Source of the DNA: Nothopassalora personata
Lineage: Eukaryota > Ascomycota > Dothideomycetes > Mycosphaerellales > Mycosphaerellaceae
NCBI GenBank assembly: GCA_033816765.1
Contig: CM066292.1
Span: 1-64,000, forward strand
DNA length: 64,000 bases
Direction of reading: 5' to 3'
A model generated the notes under the pieces. It was not told the DNA's origin, did no database searches, and saw nothing but the letters and a program-made list of their open reading frames with translations. A program made the position numbers and the translations under genes. This document shows positions 1-11,069 of the stretch, one piece after another. The stretch's first letter is position 1. Each line of letters opens with the position of its first letter.

Positions 1-420
1 AGGAGGTATAGTAGGATACGCTACGGATCGTAGACCCTTAGGAGGATACGTTACGAAGGGAGAATTCTCACGACAAAGCTAGCCCTACTATAGACTATAG
101 CTAATGGAACTGGACGTTACCTAACGAGGACGGAGGATCGATAAGAGTAGGGGCTACGGAAAGCCCTTTAAAGGAAAAGGAAAACTTACATACTATGCCT
201 ATAGTAAGGAAGGTTATATAGCACGGGATTGCCGCGGTAAAAATATAGTGCGTCGCGAGCAGTTTAATATAATGCAACTAAAGGTAGGCAAATCTAGGAG
301 TAGTGTTAGACCCCGACAATTTAACTATACCTAGAGAGTAGAGGAGAAGGATAGCAACCGGGTTGCGACGCCTCTCCTAGACCCCTTATAAGGACGAGGA
401 GGATACTATATTTAATAACA
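1..420 (+). pseudogene. gag 3' part with mutated CCHC zinc knuckle (Ty3/Gypsy)
   Basis: The segment around 188-234 reads in the plus direction like a retroviral-type zinc knuckle (pattern C-x2-C-x4-H-x4-C). The first Cys and the His are now Tyr while the final Cys survives (short peptide GYIARDC near 211-231). The TGC-to-TAC and CAC-to-TAC changes are exactly the TpG/CpA to TpA transitions of RIP. The knuckle would bind RNA during particle assembly. The rest of gag is off the left edge. The stretch between here and the protease (about 420-1,330) contains an acidic Glu/Asp/Ser patch near 775-850 but no further recognised domain. Confidence 0.75.
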
Positions 421-1329
421 TATACTACTACCGAATAACTAACAATTAAAGACTATTGGATTGTTTAGTATAATAGTACGAGGAGTTAACTATAAAGTTA
501 AGAAAGAATCTTGACACGGTTACGGAAGCCTTTACTAGCGATTCTATTACTAGGACTCGTATTAAACCTACTACGACGCTAAGTTAGGCGTAGGGTACTA
601 GCTACGATAACTAGTAGGAACCCTAGGAGCTTAGTATAGACAAAATAAGCTCTAAGAAGTGGACATAGACGAATCTTGCTTCGACAACGACAATAAAGAA
701 AACTAGGATCTAGAATAGGACGGACGCTAGTCACTAGTACTAGAATAATAAACAAATAAACTGGATACTATCGAAGAAGATTACGTACCGGAGGAGTTAA
801 GCAAGGACTTATCCGAAGAAGAAGAGAGCGACACCGACGATAAAAACGAAGTATACACATTCACGGTAGACGCGCTAAGGAAACTCTATAAGTTGATTAT
901 CTACCTCTAACGAAGGCACGAAGAATTCCTACTAAAGTTCTTAGGGAAACGATACCTAAACCCTAACGAATTCGATAAGACACTCGATACGATAAGGGGT
1001 ATAGTATAGGGCTACCTAACTATAAATAATACTAAGAACTTAGCTAAAGCGGTTATCGAACGACCACCTATAGGAAGCCGAATAACGGATACCGGATACT
1101 TAACACCGGTAGGAACTTTCGTCTTAAACGAACTACGAACAGTAGTATAGCATGTACGGGCTCTCTACTTAGAATCGTAGAAGATCTAGGAACGCAATAG
1201 ACTACAAGTGTAGACATAGGGTAACGGGCTATAGGTTCTAGCCGAAGCCTCTAGGTACGAAGCATAGCGGACTATATACTATTCGGGAAAAGGATTAACT
1301 CCCTAGGAATAAGTAACTAAAGGGAGTTA

Positions 1330-4300
1330 TGCAATACTTAGGCTTACGTATCGACATTAAACATAGTTTTCTAGATATAAGCAATCGTTAACGGACACAA
1401 GACTAGTATTATAATCGACTTAGGAGTAGCGGGGAATTTTATCTTCGAGTCTTTCATAAGAAGAAACGGGTTAGCTACCCTAAAGAAGAAATAGGGTTAC
1501 GAGTTAATCGCGGTAAACGGATTATCGTTACTTAGCGTAGAATGGGAGACGACACTATTACTACTAGCTATCTAACAGTACTACGAGAATATTACCTTAG
1601 ATGTTACTAATATAGCTAGTTATAACATAGTATTAGGTATGCCTTAGTTAAGAAAGCACAATCTAGTAATCGACTAGAGAAGAGGAGTACTTACATTTAG
1701 GGAATGCAACTACGTTATCGACATTTAGCCTACGTAGCGGTAGCGTTCGCTTGTAGATAAGGTAAAGAGATAGCTAAATAGGATATAGCTTACGCCGACT
1801 AGAAGGATAGAAGAACTACCTTCGACCGGGATAGACACTAGCGTAGGGCCGCCGGGTTACGAAGTTACTAGAAGTAATAGAAGTAACGTACCATCGAAGA
1901 ATACTAACATCTTAGAGTTAAGTATTCCTAAGGAGTATCGCAAGTAGTCGCGACTCTTTAAAGAGGAGAGAGGCAAAACCGCCTTACCTAAGCACCGCCT
2001 ATAGGATTATAAGATTAACATTTAGCTAGGGAAAGAGCCTCTATAGGGACCCCTATATTAAATGTCTAAGAAAGAGCTATAGACCCTACGAGAATAGCTA
2101 AAGGAGAAGCTAGCTAAAGGATAGATAAGAAGATCTACCTTAAGTGTAGGAACTCTATGTATGTTCGTTCCAAAAGTAAACGGGAAGTTACGACTCGTAT
2201 AGGACTATAGGAAGTTAAACGAGATTACGATTAAGAACCAATACCCGCTACCTAACATCGAAGAAGCATAAGACAGATTAACCGGATTAGACTAGTACAC
2301 GAAGATTAACCTACGAGATGCCTTCTATACTATACAAATAGTAGAAGGAGAAGAATAGAAAACCGCTTTTAGAATAAGATACGGACTCTACGAATTCTTA
2401 GTTATGCTAACAGGATTAACTAACGCACCCGCATCCTACTAGGACCTTGTTAACGAAACACTTAGAGACCTACTCGACGTATGCGTTATCGCCTACATAG
2501 ACGACATACTAGTCTATACAAAAGGATCCCTATAGGAGCACATAAGACAAGTCTAGGACGTCTTCGAACGACTTACGTAGTTAGGATTTAAGACAGTACC
2601 CGAGAAATGCGAATTATATAAGAAAGAAGTTAAATTCTTAGGCTTCATTATTAGTACTATAGGGACAACGATCGACCCTACGAAGATACAGTTAATTAGA
2701 CAATAGCTAGAACTAAAGACAGTTAAGGATGTATAATTATTCCTTAGACTAGCGAACTACAACCGGAAATTCATTAAGGACTACGTAAAGACAGTAGCAC
2801 TAATAACGATGCTTACGAGAAAAGACGTTACCTAGAAATAGGGAAAGGAACAAATTGAAGCGTTTAAGAAACTTAAGGAACAATGCGCTTCAGCCCCTAC
2901 GCTTCGACTATTCGATGGTAGTAAGGAAGTCTACATCGAGACCAATGCGTCTAATATAGCAATAGGCGCGTGTCTAACATAAATACACGATGGGTAGAGA
3001 CACCTAGTAGCCTATTACTCCCGGAAAATGACTATAGTAGAACAGAACTACGACATCCATAATAAAGAGCTTCTAGCCATTATTGACACTATATAACATT
3101 AGAGAGTATATATCGAGGGCCTACCGAAGTTAACTATTCTTTCTAACTATAAGAATCTTACGTACTTCACGACGACGAAAGAACTTACCCGAAGGTAAGC
3201 CCGCTAGTCGGAGCTACTAGGGCAATACAAGTTCGAAATTAAATATACTCTAGGACAGGAGAATAGCCGCGCCGACGCGCTAAGCCAAAGAAGCGACTAT
3301 ATAGAAGGAAAAGAACTAGTGTAACACAAAATATTAAAGACAAACCCCGACGGAAGTCTTAGTGCCAACATAAGAGAATTTAATAACATCGTACGGATAT
3401 TAGGCGATAGGGACGAACAATTCCCTATATCGTAAGGAAAATACTAGGTACTAAAGGATCGAGAAGAAGAATGTATATAACAACATCACGACGGACTAAC
3501 TTATAGACATCCTAGAACTTTAAAGACAATGGACCTAATATAACGCAGTTTCTCATTTCTATAGATAAGACTTAAGGTGTTACGCTATATTAAGCAATGC
3601 GTGCACTATTAACAAAATAAGGCTACGAGACATGTAAAATACGGTTACCTACAGTTTAGGACACTACCGACGAGACTATAGGACGAAGTTACAATAGACT
3701 TTATTACGAAACTCCTACCGTTAAGAGATTAAGTTACGAAGCAACTATACGACATAATACTAGTTATAGTTAATAGACTTACGAAATACGCACACTTCAT
3801 TCCTACATTAGAGACATATAATGTAGAGTAGCTCGGATACCTCGTACTAGATAGACTTATCCGATACTACGGATTCCCCTAAGCGTTTATAACGGATAGA
3901 GATAAGCTATTTACATTAAATTACTAGAAGACGCTTATAGGAACGATCGGAATTAAACATAAGATATTAACAGTATATTATCCGGAGATAGACGGACAAA
4001 CCGAAAGGATAAATTAAACGCTAGAACAATACCTACGACACTATATTAACTATGCATAAGACAACTAGGTTTCATTACTGCTAATAGCGTAGATTGCACT
4101 AAACAACTACAAATCGGAGACAACTTTAACGACGCCATTTTATGCGAACTTTAGTAAAGATCCTAACCTATTCGGAACACCTGGATCCTATCCATAGGCC
4201 GAGAGAGCAATCGTGACGACGGATACTCTTAAGGAAGTGCATAAAGAAACACGTAAGGCGATCGAAGATGCATAACGAAAACTGTCTTAATAACGGCAGG

Positions 4301-4735
4301 ACACGAGAAAAATGGCACCTCTGCTAAAAAAGGGGGATAAGGTCTATCTCCTTACAAAAAACTTAAGAATAAGAAGGTAGACTAAGAAACTGGATCACGT
4401 TAAGGTCGGACCATTTTTAATCGATAAAGTCGTAGGACTAGTTAACTATCGACTACGACTACCACCTAACGCAAAAATCCACCTAGTCTTCCATATCTCT
4501 AAGCTGGAACCCGTAGACGCTAGAACACCTTACTAAGAGAGCTTCCATTTCGAGCCGGAAGTATAAAACGAATTTAAAGTCGAAAAAATCCTAGATAAAA
4601 AGGGTTAGCGATACCTTATTAAATGGAAGGGATACGACGAATTAGAAAATACCTAGGAACCAAAAGAAAACCTACGAAACTGTTAGTAGAAGATTCGGGA
4701 GTATTAAAACGGCGCTTACTTAGAAGTAACTACAC
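1330..4735 (+). pseudogene. pol (protease, RT, RNase H, integrase, chromodomain), RIP-inactivated
   Basis: Visible landmarks on the plus strand are as follows. The protease active-site region is near 1,414-1,443 (IDLG followed by GNFI, with a Ser-to-Leu change). The RT catalytic motif YIDDILVY is at 2,494-2,517. The RNase H start is near 2,935 (ETNAS then IAIGACL). The integrase zinc finger is near 3,580-3,650, with one Cys now Tyr, followed by the DFITKLP core near 3,697. The GQTERIN motif is near 3,995. The terminal chromodomain is at about 4,579-4,668 (RYLIKWKGYD). Many in-frame stops replace Gln and Trp codons, so no product can be made. Gene order and motifs make the family call secure even though no long frame remains. 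Confidence 0.92.
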
Positions 4736-4767
4736 TATAAGACATAGTAACTTTTAAGTAAACGGAC

Positions 4768-4840
4768 GACTAGAGTAGGAATCGAACCTACGACCTTAAG
4801 AGTGTAGACAGCTTACGCTCTACTACTAAGCTACCTAGCC
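4768..4840 (-). tRNA. tRNA-like sequence inside the Gypsy element (likely degenerate)
   Basis: Read on the minus strand this 73-nt stretch has a seven-pair acceptor stem (one or two G-U pairs), a D arm whose A-box is near-consensus after allowing for RIP changes, and a perfect B-box (GGTTCGATTCC) inside a five-pair T arm. The anticodon arm does not fold cleanly: only about four pairs form around an oversized loop, so the anticodon cannot be assigned. It sits between the pol 3' end and an antisense reading frame, before the 3' LTR, so it is embedded cargo and not a flanking chromosomal tRNA. It is likely a RIP-damaged tRNA gene or tRNA-derived module. Confidence 0.6.
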
Positions 4841-4889
4841 GATTAATAAGAACAGGGACACAACTTACAAATAAATACCCTTACGAAGG

Positions 4890-5444
4890 AGACGGCTAAG
4901 CTACCGACGGCACCGTCTCGCTAGAAGGAGAAAGCTAGAAGTCGTCCGGAAGACCTTCGACAGCACTCTAGGTCTAAGGAGATAAGGACAGATTAGGAGC
5001 ACTGGGATCCGCGTCTACTATAGCGTACTCCTACGCCCCTAGATCCTCGTCTAGCAATAACCGATCTTCTAACGAACGACCCTCCGTAACCTTCTAATTA
5101 ACCGCATCCAATTGCTTACGAAGGCGCATTTCCTTTGTATGCGCTTCTATTAAGGCATCCTACCTTTCAATAAGAATCCTCTTCGCGGTATCCAGTTCCT
5201 ATAACAATTTCTTCCGCTAAAGCGATAAGCGCTTCCACTCGCCCTCGGTTACCCTCGTATTACAACTCTTTAGATTCCGCTACTAGCACTCAGAACAGCG
5301 ACCAGATGAGATGTGTACCTTACACATACGGCCCTCCTTTTAATAAGAATCACACGGACGCATCGCGGTATCGCCGTCACGAAAGATCTACTAGGCTTTC
5401 TTCTTACGGCGAGCGGTAGATTTGGATTAGGAGGAAGAAGACAT
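4890..5444 (-). pseudogene. antisense Cys-rich/coiled-coil reading frame in the Gypsy 3' region
   Basis: On the minus strand a frame starting MSSSS (ATG at 5,444) runs leftward with scattered stops. It encodes a basic Ser/Lys/Arg start, then spaced cysteines (C-x2-C-like pair with the second Cys now Tyr, then Cys, then C-x2-C and a further Cys) between about 5,350 and 5,265. A Lys/Arg/Glu-rich helical stretch follows, ending near RLRKQLD at about 5,115. The cysteine pattern resembles a small zinc-binding, DNA-binding-like module followed by a coiled coil. Frames of this kind are seen in the antisense orientation in fungal LTR elements; that comparison is from memory. The function is unknown and this copy is dead. 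Confidence 0.5.
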
Positions 5445-5506
5445 CGTTGCAAGACACGAAAAGGAAGTATAACATGACTTATAAAGCTCTGGGACAGAGC
5501 TAGGCT

Positions 5507-5518
5507 AAAAGGGGGATA
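5507..5518 (+). other. polypurine tract of the Gypsy element
   Basis: A purine run (AAAAGGGGGA-type) ends directly before the TGTTACGG start of the 3' LTR. This is the standard position of the plus-strand primer. Confidence 0.7.
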
Positions 5519-5519
5519 G

Positions 5520-5919
5520 TGTTACGGTTCTAATCTAGGGCTAAAGGAAGCTAACCAATTAGACCTCTACAATTAGTGGGCGCTTCTGCCCGAGAAGTGC
5601 TCTCTCACCCGTAGGAATAAAACTAAGGAACCGAGAGAGCAACTGAAGTGATCTCCTTAATCTCGTTAATCTCGGTAATCTCGAGAGAGCATAGAGAGCA
5701 CGGAGAGCAAACGCTCTATCTCCTTTGTATTTAGGAACGCTAGAAACCCTTATGGTTCTAATGCGTTTAACTTATGTTACTATCTCACTAATTGGAATAC
5801 AACTCTTATTCCTATCATTTATCTTCGCTTAGCTTGCTTCAGCCTCTCTAAAGAATAATACCGCTACGTGACTTGACCTATCTCTCTTTTAAGACTAGCC
5901 CTAGAACGAGACAATAACA
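5520..5919 (+). repeat. 3' LTR of the Gypsy element (400 bp)
   Basis: The repeat begins TGTTACGG right after the polypurine tract and ends ACAATAACA, giving the usual TG...CA ends. The matching 5' LTR is outside the window, so the length cannot be confirmed by pairing. The inner part is related to the solo LTR at 13,236-13,669 (shared blocks around the GAACGCTAGAAACCCTTAT and ACTAATTGGAATACAAC segments). Confidence 0.7.
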
Positions 5920-6390
5920 CCTTTATGCCGTAAATTAAGAATAAAAGAACGTACTTTATATAGCCGTAAGTAAAAGAATAGGTTAATCTTATACTTTTAC
6001 TAGCGATAAAGGCTATCTTAGCCCTTAACGTTATATCTTCCCTACTAGGTAACTACGTAGGGGCGAAACTTATAGCTACGGCCGATTAGACTAAAGCTAG
6101 GGTAAGGGAAACGTAGATATATAGAACTAGTATAGTCTTTTAAAGGTATATACCGTATAAGTCCTACTAAAATTTATATTAATAATTGCTACTAAACGTT
6201 AAGGTCTATAACCTTAACTACTCCTACGATATATAGCTTTTCTTTACGGGTAAGACTTATAAATAAATGATTAGAGCCAATAACCTTATATTACACCTTA
6301 ATACTATACGCGAGACATTTAACGTCCTCTATAATTAGGCTTGTATTAATAGCTTATTCGTTAATATTAGAAAGGAAATTACCGTACTAC
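5920..6390. other. RIP-affected spacer, no gene seen
   Basis: The sequence is AT-rich with abundant TpA and many stops in all frames. No recognised domain or repeat boundary was seen. Confidence 0.6.
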
Positions 6391-6745
6391 TATTAAGGAC
6401 TAATGGGCCGTGTTAACCTAGGCCTAGAGAGATTCCCTAGGTCTAACTTACTTTAATTTCATTCAACTTTATTAGATATTTAGATAATATAGTAGTACCT
6501 AGTATTAATACTAAGATATATATACTATATAGTTAAATACTATAGAGATAACTTTCGATTTATATCTCTTAAATAAAGGGTAAAGATATTTACGATTACT
6601 AAGTATTCTACTTATCTAGATACTACGCTATCATTTCCCGGTCCCGGAGTAGTAAATGCCCCCTGCTTACGTAAGTACCGCTCTATACTACTATAATCTA
6701 TTTAAGTATATATAGGGGGTTACTAGTTATTACTACTAATTGACC
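6391..6745 (+). repeat. left inverted terminal repeat of the large element
   Basis: The block 6,397-6,447 is the reverse complement of 13,673-13,722, and 6,447-6,745 matches the reverse complement of about 12,940-13,235. Differences are mostly transitions, as expected from RIP acting on both arms. Good similarity fades beyond about 6,745. Confidence 0.75.
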
Positions 6746-7479
6746 TCGTACCGCCTTCTAGAGGCTCTACTATATATAAAAATTACTAACCCGTATCTTA
6801 ACTTTAAAGGACGGTAAGACTCTACTACCGTTAATATACATTACAACTTAGAATTATTATAGTTCCGCCGCGCTAGCTAATTTTACTACTACTCTACTAA
6901 CTAAGTTAAAGTTAGCTAATAATAGCGTCTTATATATCTAGTAGTATTCTTAGATTAAGTAACGGATAGACGACGCAAAGCTCTATCTATATACCTTAAA
7001 TAACGTCGGAATCTTAGCTATAGGTAAAGACAAAGTAGCTAGACTATAGAAGGCTAGATATAGAAACCTAGACTAGGACATTACTACTAACGGTATCTAC
7101 TACTATAATAACCGTACGGATATAGAACTTTAGGTTCGTAAACTATATAGAGCGCGTATAGAGTAGCGCGTCCCTTAGGCCTTCGTAATAGGAATACTAT
7201 TAATATCTAGAGAAGACTATAAGAGCTAAGAGAGTAATACTACTCAAAATACCTAAGTATAGATAGAGCTACTCTAGTCTATTAAGACTAAAACGTTTAT
7301 AAAGGTATAATAGACGATAATTTAGACGATAATTAACGCTTAGGTCGGGTACCTAATATAGTAGTAGGTAATATCTAGCTTTTATCTAATAGTAGAGTAG
7401 AGTAAGCTCTTTACTATAATTATAAGAAGACTTAGAGTACTCGCTTAAGTAGTAAAGCTACCTAAAATTGGGTCCCTAT

Positions 7480-7880
7480 AGTTCCCTATATCGAAGGAAT
7501 GTAGTAGGTATAAAGAAGTTAGGGTAGGTTTTAAGTAGATGATTAAGCAGTTTAGTTACTACTAAGTGCTTCCTATTATAAACTAGTATAACAATACTTT
7601 CTTTCCTAAGTATTAGATAGCTATACTCTTTAATACCTATTATATCTTTAAGGAATTTAAGGCTAAGTAGGATAATACCCGTAATTTCTATAACGCGTAG
7701 GAGGCTATATAAAGATTATATAGAGATAATACGATACTAGAGGAACCCCGAGGTCTATAATATACTCGTGTACTTAGCCGCCTACTTAGTTATACGTATA
7801 TTTAGAACCGTCGTAAAGGATAGTATATTTAACAATATCTAGAATATCGTAAGTCTACTATCGGTACTAGAACATTTAAG
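7480..7880 (+). pseudogene. coding remnant of unknown family in the large TIR element
   Basis: In one plus-strand frame around 7,530-7,760 the translation is protein-like, rich in Phe, Tyr, Lys and Asn, with stops only at TAG/TAA codons that can come from Trp or Gln. Short recognisable-looking pieces are IAILFNTY and NTILEEPRGL. No catalytic motif could be assigned. It lies inside the left TIR and before the tandem array, where a transposase gene would be expected, so it may be part of the element's own gene. Confidence 0.35.
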
Positions 7881-8169
7881 CTTACTTATTAGTATATATA
7901 TATATATATAAACTTAGTAATTGAAGTCCCTACCTAGTTAGTTTTACTAGATTAGGTAAAGTAGGGAGATCTAGTACTAAGGCTAGTACCCTATTAGCTA
8001 GCGATTCCGCCTTATATATAATAGCCTAAACGTAGGTAAATACCCTAAGACTTTTCTTATACGTGTTTAAATTACACTAAGCTACGTATACTAAGAGTTA
8101 CACGTCTATAGTACGCGTAGAAGTATTAATATACCGTTATCGCCGAATAGTATTAGGTTGTTCTCTAGT

Positions 8170-8990
8170 TATTCTCCGGCCTTATAATAAGTATATAGTG
8201 TTTTAAACGTAATAATTACTATCCTAGAGTACTAGACTATAGTCCCTACGATTTAAATACTTATTATCCTCGTTATTGTCGTTACTAGCTAATCCAGTCC
8301 TATAAAGCCTTACGGTCCCGGTACGCTTAATTATTATTATCCGCTCTAATAATAATTATATAGTCTTATAAACGAAATAATTACTCTCCTAGGGTACTAG
8401 ACTATAGACTCTACGATTTATATACCTATAACCCTCGTCATTGTTGTTACCGGCTAATCCGGTCCTATAAAGCCTTATAGTCCTAGTATATTTAATTATT
8501 ATTATCCGCCCTTATAATAAGTATATAGTTCTATAAACGCAATACAATCTATTAGAAAGTACTACAGTATAGTGCCTATAACTTATATACTCGTAACCTT
8601 CGTTGTCGTTATTATAGCCTAATTTAGTTAAATAAAGCCTTACGGTCCTAATAAGTTTAAGTATAATTTTCCGCCCCTATAATAATTATATGGTCTTATA
8701 AACGCAATAATAATTATCCTACGGTACTAGATTCTAGTTCCTACGATTTATACACTTATAACCTCGTCGACGTTATTACGGCCTAATCTAGTTCTATAAA
8801 GCCTTACGGTTCCGGTACGTTTAATTATTATTATCTACCCTTATAATGGATGTTTAGTCTTATAAACGTAATAATTACTATCCTAGGGTACTAGATTATA
8901 GTTCCTACGATTTATATACTTATAACCCTCGTCATCGTCGTCGCCGCCTAATCTAGATAGATAAAGCCGAACGTTTTCCGTGTCTTTTAA
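8170..8990 (+). repeat. ~168-bp tandem repeat, five imperfect units
   Basis: Units begin near 8,173, 8,341, 8,509, 8,681 and 8,843. Each carries the same succession: CTTATAATAAgTATATaGT, a block around CCTAGAGTACTAGACTATAG, then CTATAAAGCCTTACGG. Units differ mainly by transitions. A weaker sixth copy is at about 9,935-10,080. The same unit occurs inverted at 11,070-12,700. Confidence 0.8.
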
Positions 8991-9145
8991 AGATTATTTC
9001 CTATCGTCGTAATAGGTATATTGTTTCACTAACGTAATGCTTATCCTCTAAGGTTAGGATACTACACGCGGAAGTAATATACTCGTAACCCTAGTTATTA
9101 CTAATTTAGGAATACTCTATAGACGTAATCTTTACCCCTCTATCC

Positions 9146-9355
9146 TAAGTATACTTAATATAGCCTCCTATACTACGCTTAAATTAAGTCTTAACATCCC
9201 TCTGTTAGTAGCTATATACTACCCTAGTCTCCCTCTTACTATACCTATATCCTAAGTATACTTAAAATAGCCCTATATACTACGCTTAAACTTAGTGTCT
9301 AGGGCCCCTATCTATAGCTATATACTATCCTAGCCTCCCTCTTACTATACCTTAC
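9146..9355 (+). repeat. two ~105-bp tandem units
   Basis: The string CCTAAGTATACTTAA...TACTACGCTTAAA...CCCTCTTACTATACCT occurs at about 9,146-9,250 and again at 9,250-9,355. The two copies differ mostly by transitions. Confidence 0.7.
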
Positions 9356-9486
9356 CCCCGTTACCTCTACGTCCGTAGTTAAATACTACCGAGATTTGTA
9401 TTCCTACCTAAGTCATATACTATATTAGCTAGAGTACTGCGTACGTACTAGTCTAATAAGGAGCTATACGTACTCTCAATAGTAAA

Positions 9487-9930
9487 CGTAGCGCGGCACG
9501 TATTAGATAAATAGTAAATTATATAGTATATTGAATAATAAACGTAAAGTAGGTGAAGCTAAGATTTAGGTCTAATCCCCCGACCTATTTCCTAATAGAA
9601 CTAGTATAGTGTAAGTAGGTTATATCTTTACCGTAAAGAACGTACTATTAGTAAAGAGCTCGTTAATAGGGCGCAGTATATACTATAGATAAATAGTAAA
9701 TGATGTATAAGATAATAAATAGACTAATATACGTATTATAAGGTAATAATCTATAGATAAGGCGCGCGATATACTCTCAATAGTAAATAGAGCGCGTTAC
9801 GTATTAGATAAATAGTAAATGATATAGTAGATTAAATAATTAACGTAACGTAGGTAAAGCTAAGATTTAGGTCTAATCTTCTTAACCTATTTCCTAAATA
9901 GGACTAGTATAGTATAAGTCGGTTAGGTTA
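9487..9930 (+). repeat. direct repeat pair, ~140 bp each, ~300 bp apart
   Basis: The sequence around ACGTATTAGATAAATAGTAA through GCTAAGATTTAGGTCTAATC occurs at about 9,497-9,620 and again at about 9,798-9,925. Unrelated AT-rich DNA lies between the copies. Confidence 0.65.
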
Positions 9931-10084
9931 TTCTTCTATTTATTTTCCGGCCTTGTAACAAACGAGATAATTATTATTATATAGTAATAGACTATAGTAC
10001 CTACGATTTATATACTCGTAAGTCTCGTTATTATTGTTATAGCCTAATATAGTCTAGCTATAGCTTCAATTAGCGGCCCTTTTA

Positions 10085-10440
10085 GGACCTCCCCCTTACG
10101 CTAAAGCTCTTACTATACACTTCTTAGTCGTACTTTTAGAATACCCTAAGTAAGGTAGTAACATATTAATAATCTAGTATAAGATAGAGAAACGCTTCGC
10201 GTATAGGGAGTTCTAGTATAAATAGCCTACTATTAACCGGTCGCGTAACGCTCTCGTAACTCTAATTAAGCCCTTTTAAAGTAAGCTCTCCTACGATATC
10301 CTTTTCGTCCGAGCTATAAGCCCTTTATAAGAGTCCGATAGATAGCGGTATAACTTATCGCTAGTAAAACTAGTTCCGTACTTAGTATAGATAGCTACCT
10401 TAGATAGCGTCGAGATGTTAATAAGAGTTAAGAACGGGGC
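10085..10440 (-). pseudogene. minus-strand coding remnant of unknown family in the large TIR element
   Basis: The minus strand from about 10,440 down to 10,085 has one frame that reads like a protein for more than 110 codons, with about five stops, all TAG or TAA. Recognisable stretches are KYGTSFTSDKLYRYLSDSYKG, shortened here to its visible core YRYLSDSYKGLI, and RVTRALRDRLIVGYLY. It is basic and helix-rich. No family was recognised. It lies midway in the element, in opposite orientation to the remnant at 7,480-7,880, so the element probably carried at least two convergent genes. Confidence 0.4.
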
Positions 10441-11069
10441 GGTTATAGTAGTGATACTAGAAAGTTTTATAGTAGGTACGTTAGAAAACTCGAAGTAGGG
10501 GCGGAGGGTACTAAATAGATATGGAGAGTTAGTAATTAGGGGTATTATAGCGAGAAGAAAGGGAAATACGGCGCGAATTACATTATAGGTATCACGTAAC
10601 GCGTAGCTTCGTTTAAGGCTAGGTAGGGTTAGACGGTAACGGTAAACATTAGCGGTATAATCCTTAGGGTTAGTATTAAGGTAAGAAACCGTAAAAGTAG
10701 TAGGATAATAGTATATACTATTATTAGGCTAGCAACAATAAGTATATTAGGAACTATTTAGGTAGGGCGTAATTAAGTAGTATATTTAATAAATTCTACC
10801 GTAGCTTTCTAAGCTATAGCTAACCTATATAGTAAGATATCGTAACGTTTAAGTTTTATAATTTATTTATATAGTATAGATAAAAAGCTTTACGAGGACA
10901 GCTACTTCTCTACGATAACTCTTCGTTAACTATTTTACATCTCTATTATTACTCCTACTCTATCTATCTAAGGTATTTATAGCGTTTAGACGTTAATATA
11001 CTAGATATAGGAACGGTTAATAAGGATAGATTCCTAGTAGACGACCTAAAGCTATAAGGCTTAGTTTAT

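Larger units (their letters stand above)
1..5919 (+). mobile_element. RIP-degraded Ty3/Gypsy chromovirus, 5' end outside window
   Basis: An LTR retrotransposon of the Ty3/Gypsy type lies on the plus strand. Domain order is gag zinc knuckle, aspartic protease, reverse transcriptase, RNase H, integrase and C-terminal chromodomain, followed by a polypurine tract and a 3' LTR. This order, with RNase H before integrase, is diagnostic of Ty3/Gypsy, and the chromodomain marks the chromovirus branch, which targets marked chromatin. All frames are broken by TAG/TAA stops, and CpA/TpG are depleted, as RIP causes. The 5' LTR and start of gag lie upstream of the window. The element is certainly inactive. 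A tRNA-like sequence and an antisense reading frame sit between pol and the 3' LTR. Confidence 0.93.

Noticed and set aside
5270..5452. 60-codon open frame in the Gypsy 3' region
   Set aside because: It is a different phase of the same strand as the Cys-rich remnant and has no coherent features.
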